A stretch of DNA of 64,000 bases from Rhizobium sp. CFBP 8762 (GTDB lineage: Bacteria; Pseudomonadota; Alphaproteobacteria; Rhizobiales; Rhizobiaceae), in contig NZ_JACYUD010000001.1 in NCBI RefSeq assembly GCF_014841565.1, forward strand, positions 798,753-862,752. The letters are read 5' to 3'. Positions within the stretch are counted from its first letter, which is position 1. The number at the start of each line of letters is the position of its first letter. The notes beneath the pieces were generated by a model that was not told where the DNA came from, searched no databases, and worked only from the letters and a program-made list of their open reading frames with translations. This document shows, piece by piece, positions 36,024 to 45,082 of the stretch. Position numbers and translations under genes: made by a program.

Positions 36024-36986
36024 TTACTGCAATCGTCCAATCCGCTCCGTTAGAAGCGCAAAAAAGCCATCGTCATCGATATCGCGCATCACAAGCGCGT
36101 TGTGCTTACGGTCCGTTACCTGCCACCAGTCCACCACTGTCATGCCCACCGTCAGCGGCGATGTCACTTCGACTTCGACATTGCATCGGCGGCCTTTAAA
36201 CAGGTCCGGGCGGAGCAGATAGGCAATCACGGTTGGATCGTGAAGCGGTGCGCCATCCGAGCCATACTTCTCCGCATCAAAACGCTCGAAGAATTGCAGC
36301 ATGGCCACCATGGCCTGCGCAGGCTTTGTACCGAGCGCCCGCAGCTTCTCGACACGCGCCTTATGCGTCAAAACCTTGTGCGTCACATCCAGCGGCATCA
36401 TGACGATCGGAGCACCGGCACGGAACACGATGTCAGCGGCCTCCGGATCCACGAATACATTGAACTCCGCTGTCGGCGTAATATTGCCACCCTCGAAAAA
36501 GCCCCCGCCCATCATGACGATTTCGCGGATTAGCGGCACAATTTCGGGCGCCTTTTGGAAAGCCAGCGCAATATTGGTCAACGGGCCAAGCGTGCAAAGC
36601 GTAACCGTGCCGGGCGCCTCGCGCTTGAGCGTCTCAACAATGAAATCCACCGCATGGCCGGGGGCAAGCTGCATTTGTGGCTCCGGCCAATCCGGGCCAT
36701 CCAGACCGGTTTTGCCGTGCACATGCTCCGCCGTTACCAGCGGACGCTTCAGCGGCGCATCAGCTCCGGCATAAATGGCAATGTCGGGACGCCCGCAAAG
36801 TTCAGCCAGCAGCCGGGCATTGCGCTCTGTCATGGCCAAGGGAACGTTGCCCGCAACAACCGTGAGGCCCAGAATATCCAGTTCATCAGGGCTGCCGAAT
36901 GCCATCATGATCGCAGCAGCATCGTCCTGCCCCGGGTCAGTATCGATGATGATTTTTCTACGTTCGCTCTTTCTAAGCTCGTTCAT
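36024..36986 (-). CDS. Inosine-uridine-preferring nucleoside hydrolase
   Basis: A 320-residue calcium-dependent enzyme that splits ribonucleosides into base and ribose. The family signature DTDPGQDDAAAI is at residues 15-26. TLGPLTNIALAF and GGNITPTAEFNVFVDPEAAD carry further ligand residues, and HDPTVIAYLL holds the C-terminal aspartate. Pairing with ribokinase points to nucleoside salvage. The substrate preference within the family (pyrimidine, purine or both) is uncertain. Confidence 0.93.
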   Translation of the reverse strand: MNELRKSERRKIIIDTDPGQDDAAAIMMAFGSPDELDILGLTVVAGNVPLAMTERNARLLAELCGRPDIAIYAGADAPLKRPLVTAEHVHGKTGLDGPDWPEPQMQLAPGHAVDFIVETLKREAPGTVTLCTLGPLTNIALAFQKAPEIVPLIREIVMMGGGFFEGGNITPTAEFNVFVDPEAADIVFRAGAPIVMMPLDVTHKVLTHKARVEKLRALGTKPAQAMVAMLQFFERFDAEKYGSDGAPLHDPTVIAYLLRPDLFKGRRCNVEVEVTSPLTVGMTVVDWWQVTDRKHNALVMRDIDDDGFFALLTERIGRLQ

Positions 36987-37122
36987 GGGCCGCCTCTGGT
37001 TTGGCTTGAAAACTTCGTCTTATCATAGGTTTTGCGACGGCCCCTGTCCAAACATCTAATGTCCAAATATCTGATCTCCAAACATCTTGCAGAGCCGCCC
37101 TCCAGCCGCCATATAAATTGCC

Positions 37123-37184
37123 GGGATGCCGCTTGCGGGTCCCGCGAACAAAGACAAGGTCGCTTCTCGCAAGGACTGAACCGT
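37123..37184 (+). promoter_or_regulatory. Possible RNA thermometer in the hsp20 leader
   Basis: A first hairpin can form from GGGA (37123-37126) with TCCC (37140-37143) around a CC/GG stem. A second short one pairs UUCU (37164-37167) with the ribosome-binding AGGA (37172-37175) across CGCA. Rhizobial small heat-shock genes are often controlled by ROSE elements whose last hairpin hides AGGA in this way. The inner stem here is short and the element is not a clear ROSE match. Confidence 0.3.
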
Positions 37185-37616
37185 ATGACCCGTATGACGC
37201 CGTTTGCCAGCCCCCTCCTTCTGGGCTTTGACACCATGGAAAAGACCCTTGAGCGCATCGCCAAGGGCAATGACGGATACCCTCCCTACAATATTGAACG
37301 CGTTCGCTCCGACGCCACCAGTGGCGACCCGGAACGGCTGTTGATTACGCTTGCGGTCGCAGGTTTTTCCGAGGACGAACTGGACGTGACTGTGGAGGAA
37401 AACCAGTTGGTGATCCGGGGTCGCCAAATCGATCTGGGAGATCGGGAATACCTGTACCGCGGTATTGCAGCGCGCCAGTTTCAGCGCATGTTCGTGCTGG
37501 CCGATGGAATGCATGTGCTGGGCGCCGAATTGAAGAACGGCCTTCTGGCTGTCAGCCTGGTGCGTCCCGAACCGGCCCGTATGGTAAAGAAAATTAACAT
37601 TTCCGTCCCAGAGTAG
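37185..37616 (+). CDS. Small heat-shock protein (Hsp20/IbpA family)
   Basis: A 143-residue ATP-independent chaperone that holds unfolding proteins. The alpha-crystallin domain spans about residues 35-130, with LLITLAVAGFSEDELDVTVEENQLVIRG (in part) and LKNGLLAVSLVRPEPARMVKKI as its conserved end. The N-terminal FDTMEKTLERI is common in class A rhizobial sHsps. The ATG at 37185 follows AAGGA; a longer frame upstream has no family features. A DUF1150 gene follows 47 bases later, a recurrent pairing. Confidence 0.94.
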   Translation: MTRMTPFASPLLLGFDTMEKTLERIAKGNDGYPPYNIERVRSDATSGDPERLLITLAVAGFSEDELDVTVEENQLVIRGRQIDLGDREYLYRGIAARQFQRMFVLADGMHVLGAELKNGLLAVSLVRPEPARMVKKINISVPE

Positions 37617-37663
37617 AGTTTGGCTGGTCGCGTGCTGATCAGCCCATTTACGGAGGCTGACCC

Positions 37664-37921
37664 ATGGGACTGAAAGACGCAAACGCCAACTTGTCACGCC
37701 ATGAGTTGGAGCATCTGGGTGCTGGCGAGGTGGGCTACATCCGCAAAATGCGCGCGGATGATGTGTCACGGTGCTTTCCGGAAGCACCTCGCATGGACCC
37801 CGGTCTGGATCTTTGGGCTCTGTTTGGCGCAGATGGCACGCCCATCCTGCTCACCGACAACCGCTCCAGCACGTTTTACAAGGCTGCCGAAGACGAGTTG
37901 CGGACTGTCAGCCTACACTGA
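37664..37921 (+). CDS. DUF1150 family protein
   Basis: An 85-residue protein with [17 protein letters not shown], then [21 protein letters not shown], the two conserved blocks of DUF1150. Members commonly sit next to small heat-shock protein genes in alphaproteobacteria, as here, but their function is unknown. A GGAGG site precedes the ATG. Its last 9 bases overlap the end of convergent trmB. Confidence 0.88.
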   Translation: MGLKDANANLSRHELEHLGAGEVGYIRKMRADDVSRCFPEAPRMDPGLDLWALFGADGTPILLTDNRSSTFYKAAEDELRTVSLH

Positions 37922-38626
37922 CGGCTCAATACGGCGAAACGTGAGATAGGCCGATTCGCGGCCTTCCCGCTTTGCCTTCGCTTCATACCGGGTGCCGGGC
38001 CAGGTTGGATACGGCGTCAGCCAATCAGCGGCATTTCTCGCTGTCCATTCGAAGGCAGCATGCGCATGACAGTGGACAAGCGTCCAGTTGATATAGCTGT
38101 CTATGTCGGATGCAAAGCAAAAGACGCCGCCCGGTTTCAGGACTCGGGCAAAACGGTCGAGATTGACCTCGGATACGAAGCGCCGTTTCCAATGCTTACG
38201 CTTGTGCCACGGGTCGGGGTACAGCAAATCGATCTGGTCGAGACAGGCATCCGGCAGCCAATCCAGAACCTGCGTAGCATCGTCATCATAGAGACGGATG
38301 TTGCGCGCACCCCGCGCTTCAATTTGCGCAATCAGCTTCGCCATGGAGTTGACGAACGGCTCCACGCCGATAAAGCCTGTTGACGGGTTTTCCACCGCGC
38401 GGTGAATCAAATGCTCCCCGCCACCGAACCCGATCTCCAACCGGACGCGCTCGACCGTTTCGGGAAACAGCGTTTTCACATCCGAAGGGGCTGTTTCCGT
38501 CAAATCAAGCTTCAGCGCAGGCAAAACCTTGTCCAGATGCACAATCTGCGCATCTCTCAACGGCTTTCCCTTGCGGCGGCCATAGAAGGCTTCTGTCGCC
38601 CGGGTGCGGCGTGGTTCGTCCGTCAT
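37913..38626 (-). CDS. trmB: tRNA (guanine-N7)-methyltransferase
   Basis: A 237-residue SAM-dependent enzyme that makes m7G46 in tRNA. The SAM-binding motif is [15 protein letters not shown], and the TrmB signature [19 protein letters not shown] is complete. The ATG at 38626 overlaps the metK stop (ATGA), so the synthase of the methyl donor and this methyltransferase are co-translated. Confidence 0.96.
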   Translation of the reverse strand: MTDEPRRTRATEAFYGRRKGKPLRDAQIVHLDKVLPALKLDLTETAPSDVKTLFPETVERVRLEIGFGGGEHLIHRAVENPSTGFIGVEPFVNSMAKLIAQIEARGARNIRLYDDDATQVLDWLPDACLDQIDLLYPDPWHKRKHWKRRFVSEVNLDRFARVLKPGGVFCFASDIDSYINWTLVHCHAHAAFEWTARNAADWLTPYPTWPGTRYEAKAKREGRESAYLTFRRIEPSV

Positions 38627-39864
38627 GCGGCAGCGACTGCCTCTTTCAGTGCCTTGACGAGATCGAGCTTTTCCCACGAGAAGGAGCCGTCACGACCGGC
38701 CTTGCGGCCAAAGTGGCCATAGGCGGATGTCTTGGCATAAATCGGCTTATTGAGGTCCAGATGGCGGCGAATACCGGAGGGTGAGAGGTCCATAGTCGCG
38801 CGAATGGCGGCCTCAACCTTATCCTCAGTTACCTTGCCTGTTCCATGAAGGTCAACATAGATCGAGAGCGGCTGGGCCACGCCGATGGCGTAGGCGATCT
38901 GGATCGTGCAACGGTCGGCCAAGCCTGCGGCAACGACGTTCTTTGCGAGGTAGCGTGCCGCGTAAGCAGCTGACCGGTCAACCTTTGTCGTATCCTTGCC
39001 CGAGAACGCGCCGCCACCGTGGGGCGCTGCACCACCATAGGTGTCCACAATGATCTTGCGGCCAGTCAGCCCTGCATCCCCATCCGGTCCGCCAATCACG
39101 AATTTGCCGGTCGGGTTGATGTACCAGTTGCAATCCTCGGCGATTTTAATGTCCGACAGGGCATCACGAATCACCGGCTCGACGACGCTGCGCACCTTGG
39201 CGGAATTCCAGCTTTCATCCAGATGCTGCGTGGACAGAACGATGGACACCACTTCCTCCGGCTTACCGTCCACGTAGCGCACGGTCACTTGGCTCTTGGC
39301 GTCAGGTCCAAGCCTGCCCAAATCACCCTCGCCCGCTTTGCGCGCCGTGGCCAGAAGATTGAGTATACGGTGGGAGTAATAGAGCGGTGCGGGCATGAGC
39401 TCCGCGGTTTCCCGGCAGGCATAGCCAAACATGATGCCTTGGTCGCCAGCGCCCTCATCGCCCTGCCGATCTGCGGCGTTGTCCACGCCTTGGGCTATAT
39501 CGGCGGACTGCGAGTGAAGCAGCACATCAATGCGCGCGGTCTTCCAGTGAAAACCATCCTGCTCATAGCCGATATCGCGAATGGCGCGGCGTGCTGCGGT
39601 TTTGAATTTGGCCGGATTGATAACGTCGTTTCCGTTGCGGTCTTTTTTCATCAGGCTGGGCGGCAAACGCACTTCACCGGCAATCACCACGCGGTTGGTG
39701 GTAGCCAGAGTCTCGCAGGCAATGCGCACTTTCCAGACGTCAACGCCAGTTTTGGCCGCTTCTCGGTAGACGAGATCCACAATCTCGTCGGAAATCCGAT
39801 CGCACACTTTGTCCGGGTGACCTTCGGATACGGACTCGCTGGTAAACAGATAGTTCTGGCGCAT
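38623..39864 (-). CDS. metK: S-adenosylmethionine synthetase
   Basis: A 413-residue enzyme that makes SAM from methionine and ATP. It has [16 protein letters not shown] at the N-terminus, the [12 protein letters not shown] signature and the [17 protein letters not shown] loop. The first residues [18 protein letters not shown] fix the start. It is followed by trmB with a 4-base overlap. No SAM-binding riboswitch pattern is evident in the 160-base leader. Confidence 0.98.
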   Translation of the reverse strand: MRQNYLFTSESVSEGHPDKVCDRISDEIVDLVYREAAKTGVDVWKVRIACETLATTNRVVIAGEVRLPPSLMKKDRNGNDVINPAKFKTAARRAIRDIGYEQDGFHWKTARIDVLLHSQSADIAQGVDNAADRQGDEGAGDQGIMFGYACRETAELMPAPLYYSHRILNLLATARKAGEGDLGRLGPDAKSQVTVRYVDGKPEEVVSIVLSTQHLDESWNSAKVRSVVEPVIRDALSDIKIAEDCNWYINPTGKFVIGGPDGDAGLTGRKIIVDTYGGAAPHGGGAFSGKDTTKVDRSAAYAARYLAKNVVAAGLADRCTIQIAYAIGVAQPLSIYVDLHGTGKVTEDKVEAAIRATMDLSPSGIRRHLDLNKPIYAKTSAYGHFGRKAGRDGSFSWEKLDLVKALKEAVAAA

Positions 39865-39941
39865 GCGGGCATTCCCCTCAATGAAAACAGCTCTTGTTTG
39901 TTAGCCAGTTCATACGCAAAACTCAAGAGGGACAAAAGGAC

Positions 39942-39957
39942 ATAAATATATGTTTAT
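39942..39957. promoter_or_regulatory. A+T-rich inverted repeat upstream of metK
   Basis: ATAAA and TTTAT flank TATATG, giving a 5-base inverted repeat about 80 bases before the metK start. It could be part of a promoter or an operator. The PraR-like regulator encoded just upstream is one possible binder, but nothing in the sequence proves that. Confidence 0.25.
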
Positions 39958-39978
39958 ATCTCCTGCAGCGAGGACAAG

Positions 39979-40002
39979 AAAAAAGCGGCCTTACGCCGCT
40001 TT
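39979..40002 (-). terminator. Terminator of the PraR-like gene
   Basis: On the minus strand AAAGCGGC pairs with GCCGCTTT around a GTAAG loop and is followed by a T-run. It lies 26 bases past the regulator's stop and separates it from the metK promoter region. Confidence 0.88.
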
Positions 40003-40027
40003 GTTCCCAACAACGCTCAATCAAGCG

Positions 40028-40447
40028 TTATTCCACTTCCGCGTCTGCGGACAGAGCCTTGACGAGATCCACGACCTTGCGGCGTACCTTTGGATCTGAA
40101 ATCTTGACGAAAGCGCGATTGAGTTGAAGGCCTTCTGAGGAGGACAGAAAGTCAACAACATAGTTGGAACTGGAGGCCTCGGCCATGCCTGGCTGGTTGC
40201 CGTTGTTCTCACCCGGCGCGTCTTCGAAGAAAAAGGACACAGGCACATTGAGAATGCCAGAAATATTCTGCAGACGGCTTGCACCAACGCGGTTGGTTCC
40301 CTTTTCATATTTCTGAATCTGCTGAAACGTGATCCCGAGGCTTTCACCCAGTTTTTCCTGACTCATGCCCAGCATGGTCCGGCGAAGACGAATCCGACTT
40401 CCAACATGGATATCAATCGGGTTTGGCTTCTTTTTATTTTCAATCAT
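40028..40447 (-). CDS. praR: PraR-like helix-turn-helix regulator
   Basis: A 139-residue XRE-family regulator. The N-terminal HTH (GSRIRLRRTMLGMSQEKLG, then ITFQQIQKYEKGTNRVGASRL) and the VPVSFFFEDAPG linker match PraR/PhrR of Rhizobium and Sinorhizobium closely as I recall them. PraR influences quorum sensing and biofilm formation in Rhizobium leguminosarum. The C-terminal segment KISDPKVRRKVVDLVKAL is also typical. Its position upstream of metK is conserved in the order. Confidence 0.85.
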   Translation of the reverse strand: MIENKKKPNPIDIHVGSRIRLRRTMLGMSQEKLGESLGITFQQIQKYEKGTNRVGASRLQNISGILNVPVSFFFEDAPGENNGNQPGMAEASSSNYVVDFLSSSEGLQLNRAFVKISDPKVRRKVVDLVKALSADAEVE

Positions 40448-40602
40448 GACATTGTCCTAACAAGCGAAATTACTGCTGCCTGAATACCAGCACATCTAAA
40501 AGCGAATTCCACATGTCGAACACCGTCATGGGGACAAAAAACGAATTTAGAATAGGGTAATATAGCAGACAGAAACTACTATGCAATTTTAGGGGTTTTC
40601 GG

Positions 40603-42195
40603 TCAATTCTTCATGAAAATAAAACCTCTGCGGGTAAACAGGGCCACCACCAGCATGAAAGCAGCCATGACGGCGAAGATGGCATTCTGGGTTGCAATGC
40701 TCTGAATCTGCTTTGGTTTTTCCGGAAGCGGCGTATCGATGAAGCCCTTCACGTTGAAATCGAGCCCGGCGGAGACGCGCCCTTGCGCATCAACAACCAC
40801 GGAAATTCCACTGTTTGCGGCGCGTATCAACGGCACGCCGGTCTCTACCGCGCGAATCTGTGCCTGATGGAAATGCTGGTACGGGCCGGGTGAGTCGCCA
40901 TACCACGCGTCGTTTGTCACATTCAAAAGTGCGGTGGCCTGCGTGATTTGAGGATCGATTTCGTAGGGGAAAATCGCTTCGTAACAGATCAGCGGGTAAA
41001 ACGTCGCACCACCCGGAAGCGGCAGCAGCGTGTGCTCCAGTGCTGCGGAAAATCCACCCGGCATCGCTACTGGGTCAACGCCCCATGATGCAAGAAGCGA
41101 CGCGAACGGCATATACTCCCCAAACGGCACCAGATGCACCTTGTCCGCTGCCGCTATAATCTGGCCCTGATCGTCAATGGCATAGATGGAATTATAGTAC
41201 CGCGCTTCACCGCCGCCTTGTGCCGGTTCGGCACGCACCGCGCCAGCCAGCAAGATCTGCCCGTCCTGCAATACGTCGGCAATGCGCGCCAGACCCTCAG
41301 GATTATCGGTCAGAAGAAACGGAACCGACGTTTCCGGCCAGACGATCATATCGGGCCGCCGATCTCCCGGCTTTGGTGGTGCGGCGGTCAAGCTCAAATG
41401 CTCTTCGAAAATTGTTCTCGCCGCTGCATCGTCCATTTTCATGGTCTGCGCGATCACGGGCTGGACCAGCCGCACGATTTTGCCGGTCTGGTCGGCTTTC
41501 GCTTGCGGAACCTGATAGAGAATGAACGCGCCGTAGCCGACATGCGCCGCCAGCATTACGCTTGCGAGAACAAGGCCAATACCCGCGCCGCGCCGTGTGC
41601 CTATCAAAGCCGGAGCGGCATAAACGAACACAGACAGCAATGTGATGCTGTAAATTCCCAGAGGCGCAACGGACTGCATCATCAGCGGAACTGGCATTGC
41701 GGTCTGGCCGATGGCGTTCCAAGGAAAACCGGTGAAAACAAAGCTGCGGAGCCACTCCATGACCGCAAATGCGATGGCCAAGGCAGCAATTCGTCCCCAG
41801 CTATCGGACCAGAGCATGCGCGCCAGCATGGTCGCAAAACCGTAGAACAGGCCCAGCGCCGCCGGAAGCCCGAGCACCGCTAACGGCAGCGCCCAGGCAA
41901 ATTGTTCGGCCTCCACCAGCAGCGCATTGCCCAGCCACCAGAGCCCGCCGAGGAAATAGCCGAAACCAAACCACCAGCCGACCCGAAAAGCAGGAAACTG
42001 CCGACGCAGATAACCGTGGTGCGCCTGCCCCGTCGCTCCATCGAGAAGCCAGACGAGAAGAGAGAAGGACACGAACATGGCAGCAAAGAAGCCAATCGGC
42101 TGGAGTGCCAGCACACCGAACAGGCCTGCGCAAAACGCCAGCAGCGCCCGCCGCCAGCCAGACATCATCATGATGCCGCCCGCCAGTCTTTCCAT
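40603..42195 (-). CDS. lnt: Apolipoprotein N-acyltransferase
   Basis: A 530-residue inner-membrane enzyme that adds the third acyl chain to lipoproteins. About six N-terminal membrane helices are followed by a nitrilase-like periplasmic domain whose catalytic triad is visible: Glu in WPETSVPF, Lys in ADKVHLVPFGEY and Cys in YPLICYEAIFP. The ATG at 42195 has GGAGG upstream and is preferred to a start 12 codons earlier. tlyC lies upstream on the same strand. LspA, an earlier enzyme of the same pathway, is encoded at 62343. Confidence 0.96.
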   Translation of the reverse strand: MERLAGGIMMMSGWRRALLAFCAGLFGVLALQPIGFFAAMFVSFSLLVWLLDGATGQAHHGYLRRQFPAFRVGWWFGFGYFLGGLWWLGNALLVEAEQFAWALPLAVLGLPAALGLFYGFATMLARMLWSDSWGRIAALAIAFAVMEWLRSFVFTGFPWNAIGQTAMPVPLMMQSVAPLGIYSITLLSVFVYAAPALIGTRRGAGIGLVLASVMLAAHVGYGAFILYQVPQAKADQTGKIVRLVQPVIAQTMKMDDAAARTIFEEHLSLTAAPPKPGDRRPDMIVWPETSVPFLLTDNPEGLARIADVLQDGQILLAGAVRAEPAQGGGEARYYNSIYAIDDQGQIIAAADKVHLVPFGEYMPFASLLASWGVDPVAMPGGFSAALEHTLLPLPGGATFYPLICYEAIFPYEIDPQITQATALLNVTNDAWYGDSPGPYQHFHQAQIRAVETGVPLIRAANSGISVVVDAQGRVSAGLDFNVKGFIDTPLPEKPKQIQSIATQNAIFAVMAAFMLVVALFTRRGFIFMKN

Positions 42196-42295
42196 AGAGC
42201 CTCCATTCTTCGCATCAGCGCGAAGCGCCAACGGTACACTCTCTATAATTCGAATAAGCTTATAGACCGTTAGCAGGAAAGGAATGCGCGCGAAA

Positions 42296-43447
42296 TTACG
42301 ATGTTTCGTCTTTTCTCACTGCATCAGCGTCCTGCGTGGCTCCGCTGGCTTGATCGCCGTCCAGTTTGAGCGGTCGCCTGCGGGGTGCCGTTCGCTTGCG
42401 CACAATGCGCACCCGCCGCACCCGCCGCGGATCGGCCTCCAGCACATGAAACTCGAAACCGGGCAGCGCCTGAACGACCTCGCCGCGCGCCGGAATGCGC
42501 CCGAGGGACGCAAAGATCAGACCGCCGAGGGTATCCACATCCTCAATCCGGTCCTTGATATCGAAATCCGGGCCGATGGCTTCGGCGATCTCTTCCAGTT
42601 CCACGCGGGCGTCGGCCACGAACACATCATCGGACGTGCGGGCAAACATCACTTCCTCATCGTCATGCTCGTCTTCGATATCGCCAACGACCATTTCGAC
42701 AATATCTTCCAGCGATGCGAGACCGTCCGTGCCGCCATATTCATCGATGACCAGCGCCATCTGCGTGCGGCTTGCCTGCATACGCTGCATCAGGTCCGAT
42801 GCCAGCATGGAGGGTGGCACGAACAGAACCGGGCGAATGATGCCGGCTTCCTCGACTGTCTTGTCCAGATCGACACGCGTCATATCGAAGACAGGTTTTG
42901 GTTGACGGGCCGGTTTGTCGGAGGTTTCATCGTCGCTGGGCACGTTCGCGGCCGCCATGCCAGCCATATGCGTGTTGTACGCCTGCTTGGTAACATAGCC
43001 GAGAAGATCGCGGATATGGACCATGCCACGCGGATCATCCAGACTTTCGCTGTAGATCGGCATGCGAGAGCGGCCGGATTCCTCGAACAGAATCATCAGT
43101 TCGCCAATGGTCACCGTCAGGTCGACGGCTTCGATATCGGCCCGGGGCACCATCACGTCTTCGACGCGAACCTCACGGAAGCGAAGAATATTGTTGAGCA
43201 TCGCCCGCTCTCCGGGCGAAAAGGCCGTATCATTATCGGAGTCGGTGGACAGCGCATCGGCGAGCGCCTCACGCATGCTGGACCCGCTGGAATTGCGCCA
43301 GATGCGCGCGGCCCGCGCCCAGAAGGAATTCGGTTTTGCGCTGCTCTCGGGCTTCTGCGCGGGGGGACTACTGCCGCCCTCCTCGTTACTGGGGGGCTCT
43401 GCGTCGTCTGTATCAGCCGCTAGGGGCTGTGCTCTTAAGTCGGTCAT
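42296..43447 (-). CDS. tlyC: CorC/HlyC (TlyC) family CBS-domain protein
   Basis: A 383-residue cytosolic protein with a polar low-complexity N-terminus, two CBS domains (about residues 95-215, starting VRVEDVMVPRADIEAVD) and a C-terminal CorC/HlyC domain (DGLASLEDIVEMVVGDIEDEHD, in part, then VDTLGGLIFASLGRIPARGE). It has no DUF21 membrane domain, so it is of the CorC rather than YfjD type. Proteins of this kind are linked to magnesium and cobalt efflux; the hemolysin name is historical. Confidence 0.9.
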   Translation of the reverse strand: MTDLRAQPLAADTDDAEPPSNEEGGSSPPAQKPESSAKPNSFWARAARIWRNSSGSSMREALADALSTDSDNDTAFSPGERAMLNNILRFREVRVEDVMVPRADIEAVDLTVTIGELMILFEESGRSRMPIYSESLDDPRGMVHIRDLLGYVTKQAYNTHMAGMAAANVPSDDETSDKPARQPKPVFDMTRVDLDKTVEEAGIIRPVLFVPPSMLASDLMQRMQASRTQMALVIDEYGGTDGLASLEDIVEMVVGDIEDEHDDEEVMFARTSDDVFVADARVELEEIAEAIGPDFDIKDRIEDVDTLGGLIFASLGRIPARGEVVQALPGFEFHVLEADPRRVRRVRIVRKRTAPRRRPLKLDGDQASGATQDADAVRKDETS

Positions 43448-43512
43448 TGTTCCAAACTGTTTGATCGGGCACGCATCCGTTGGACGCCATATAGGGCGTC
43501 GGTCCGAATGAA

Positions 43513-44040
43513 TTAAGGCGCAACGTCATTTTCCCCGTATGGATCAGATAGGCCAAGACGGGCGAGAATGCGAGTCTCCAACCCTTCCATTTCGTCGGCT
43601 TCCTCATCATCCATATGGTCATAGCCCAACAGATGCAGGAAACCATGCACCAGAAGATGGGTGCAATGATCGTCAAAACTTTTGCTCAACTCGGCTGCTT
43701 CGCGCACTAGGGTTTCATGCGCGAGTATGATATCGCCCAGCATGGGCCCCGGCATATCCCCCGGCTCCACAGGAAAAGCGGGAAAGGACAGAACGTTTGT
43801 GGGCTTGTCCTGGCTGCGCCACTGCGCGTTGATCTTGCGGATCGACGCATCATCGGTAAACAGCAGGGACACCTCCACGCCATCGTCCGGGAACGGTTGC
43901 CCCGTCTCCCCTGCCAGAAAGACGGCCGCTTCACTCAGCACCTCGTCAGCACGGACCAGCAACGTTTGCATATCCGGCCACGAGCCGTTTTCTATGCTGA
44001 TCTGTATTTCAAGCGTGATCGGTGTTTCAGCGTCCGACAT
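43513..44040 (-). CDS. ybeY: Endoribonuclease YbeY
   Basis: A 175-residue zinc RNase needed for 16S rRNA maturation and ribosome quality control. The metal-binding signature HLLVHGFLHLLGYDH is present near residue 125, with the following DDEEADEMEGLE helix. The start overlaps the phoH gene by 14 bases. The phoH-ybeY-tlyC-lnt order is widely conserved. Confidence 0.96.
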   Translation of the reverse strand: MSDAETPITLEIQISIENGSWPDMQTLLVRADEVLSEAAVFLAGETGQPFPDDGVEVSLLFTDDASIRKINAQWRSQDKPTNVLSFPAFPVEPGDMPGPMLGDIILAHETLVREAAELSKSFDDHCTHLLVHGFLHLLGYDHMDDEEADEMEGLETRILARLGLSDPYGENDVAP

Positions 44041-45082
44041 TCAGGCTCTCGTCCGGCACGGCAGTCTGCGCTTCGTAGGCGCGCACGATGCGCGCCACCA
44101 TCGGGTGGCGCACAACGTCCACATCCTTGAAGCGCACGACCGAGACGCCTTCCACATCGTGCAGAACCTGCAAGGCATCCACCAGCCCGGATTTGACCCC
44201 GCGCGGCAAGTCCACCTGGCTTGGGTCGCCGGTTACGATCATGCGGCCGTTTTCACCCAGACGCGTCAAAAACATTTTCATTTGCATGGTGGTCGTGTTC
44301 TGCGCTTCGTCGAGAATCACCACGGCATTGCCGAGCGTGCGCCCACGCATGAAGGCAAGCGGGGCAATTTCGATGACGCCCGCCGTAATGGCGCGCTCCA
44401 CCTTGTCACCCGGCATCATATCATAGAGCGCATCGTAGAGTGGCCGCAGATACGGATCGACCTTTTCCTTCATATCGCCGGGCAGGAAGCCCAGACGTTC
44501 GCCCGCCTCCACGGCAGGGCGCGACAGAATGATGCGATCCACCGCGCCGCGCTCCAGAAGCTGGGCGGCGTAGGCGACAGCGAGATAGGTCTTGCCGGTT
44601 CCGGCGGGGCCGACGCCGAACACGAGTTCGGAGCGTTCCAGCGCGCGGATGTACACATCCTGCGTCGGCGTACGGGCGGCAATGGTTTTCTTGCGTGTGG
44701 AAATCTGCGCCATCGTCAGCTTGGCCTTGCGTTCCATCGTGGGCAGGCTCAACTGATCATCAGCCGCAACGGCCATGCGGATTGCACCTTCCACATCGGA
44801 GGTTTCGATGCTGCCGCCATTCTGCAATTTGCCGTAGAGGTAATCCAGCGCGCGGCGGGCCTGATTGGTGGCCAGTGTTTCACCGGAAATGGCCACGGCA
44901 TTGCCACGCGGACGCATATCCACATGCAGGCGCTGTTCGATAAGCTTCAAATTCTGGTCGAACTGGCCAAACAGTTCGCTGGCAAACCTGTTGTTGTCGA
45001 ATGTCAGCACGAAGTGATTGGCGTCTGTCGCAGCAGGTGTGGACGGACGCGCGGGCGATGAGATCAGTTCGTGTTCGTTCAA
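44027..45082 (-). CDS. ybeZ: PhoH-like ATPase (YbeZ)
   Basis: A 351-residue P-loop ATPase with an N-terminal KH-like region ([15 protein letters not shown]), Walker [14 protein letters not shown] and Walker [12 protein letters not shown]. YbeZ works with YbeY in rRNA processing. It overlaps miaB by four bases and ybeY by 14 bases, which shows a tight operon. Confidence 0.95.
   Translation of the reverse strand: MNEHELISSPARPSTPAATDANHFVLTFDNNRFASELFGQFDQNLKLIEQRLHVDMRPRGNAVAISGETLATNQARRALDYLYGKLQNGGSIETSDVEGAIRMAVAADDQLSLPTMERKAKLTMAQISTRKKTIAARTPTQDVYIRALERSELVFGVGPAGTGKTYLAVAYAAQLLERGAVDRIILSRPAVEAGERLGFLPGDMKEKVDPYLRPLYDALYDMMPGDKVERAITAGVIEIAPLAFMRGRTLGNAVVILDEAQNTTTMQMKMFLTRLGENGRMIVTGDPSQVDLPRGVKSGLVDALQVLHDVEGVSVVRFKDVDVVRHPMVARIVRAYEAQTAVPDESLNVGR

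Noticed and set aside
39865-40027. A SAM-responsive riboswitch before metK
   Set aside because: The leader shows only an A+T-rich inverted repeat and the terminator of the upstream regulator; I could not draw a SAM-II, SAM/SAH or related fold.
42284-45061. Long plus-strand frames opposite tlyC, ybeY and phoH
   Set aside because: They mirror well-supported minus-strand genes with clear catalytic motifs and have no signals or family features of their own.
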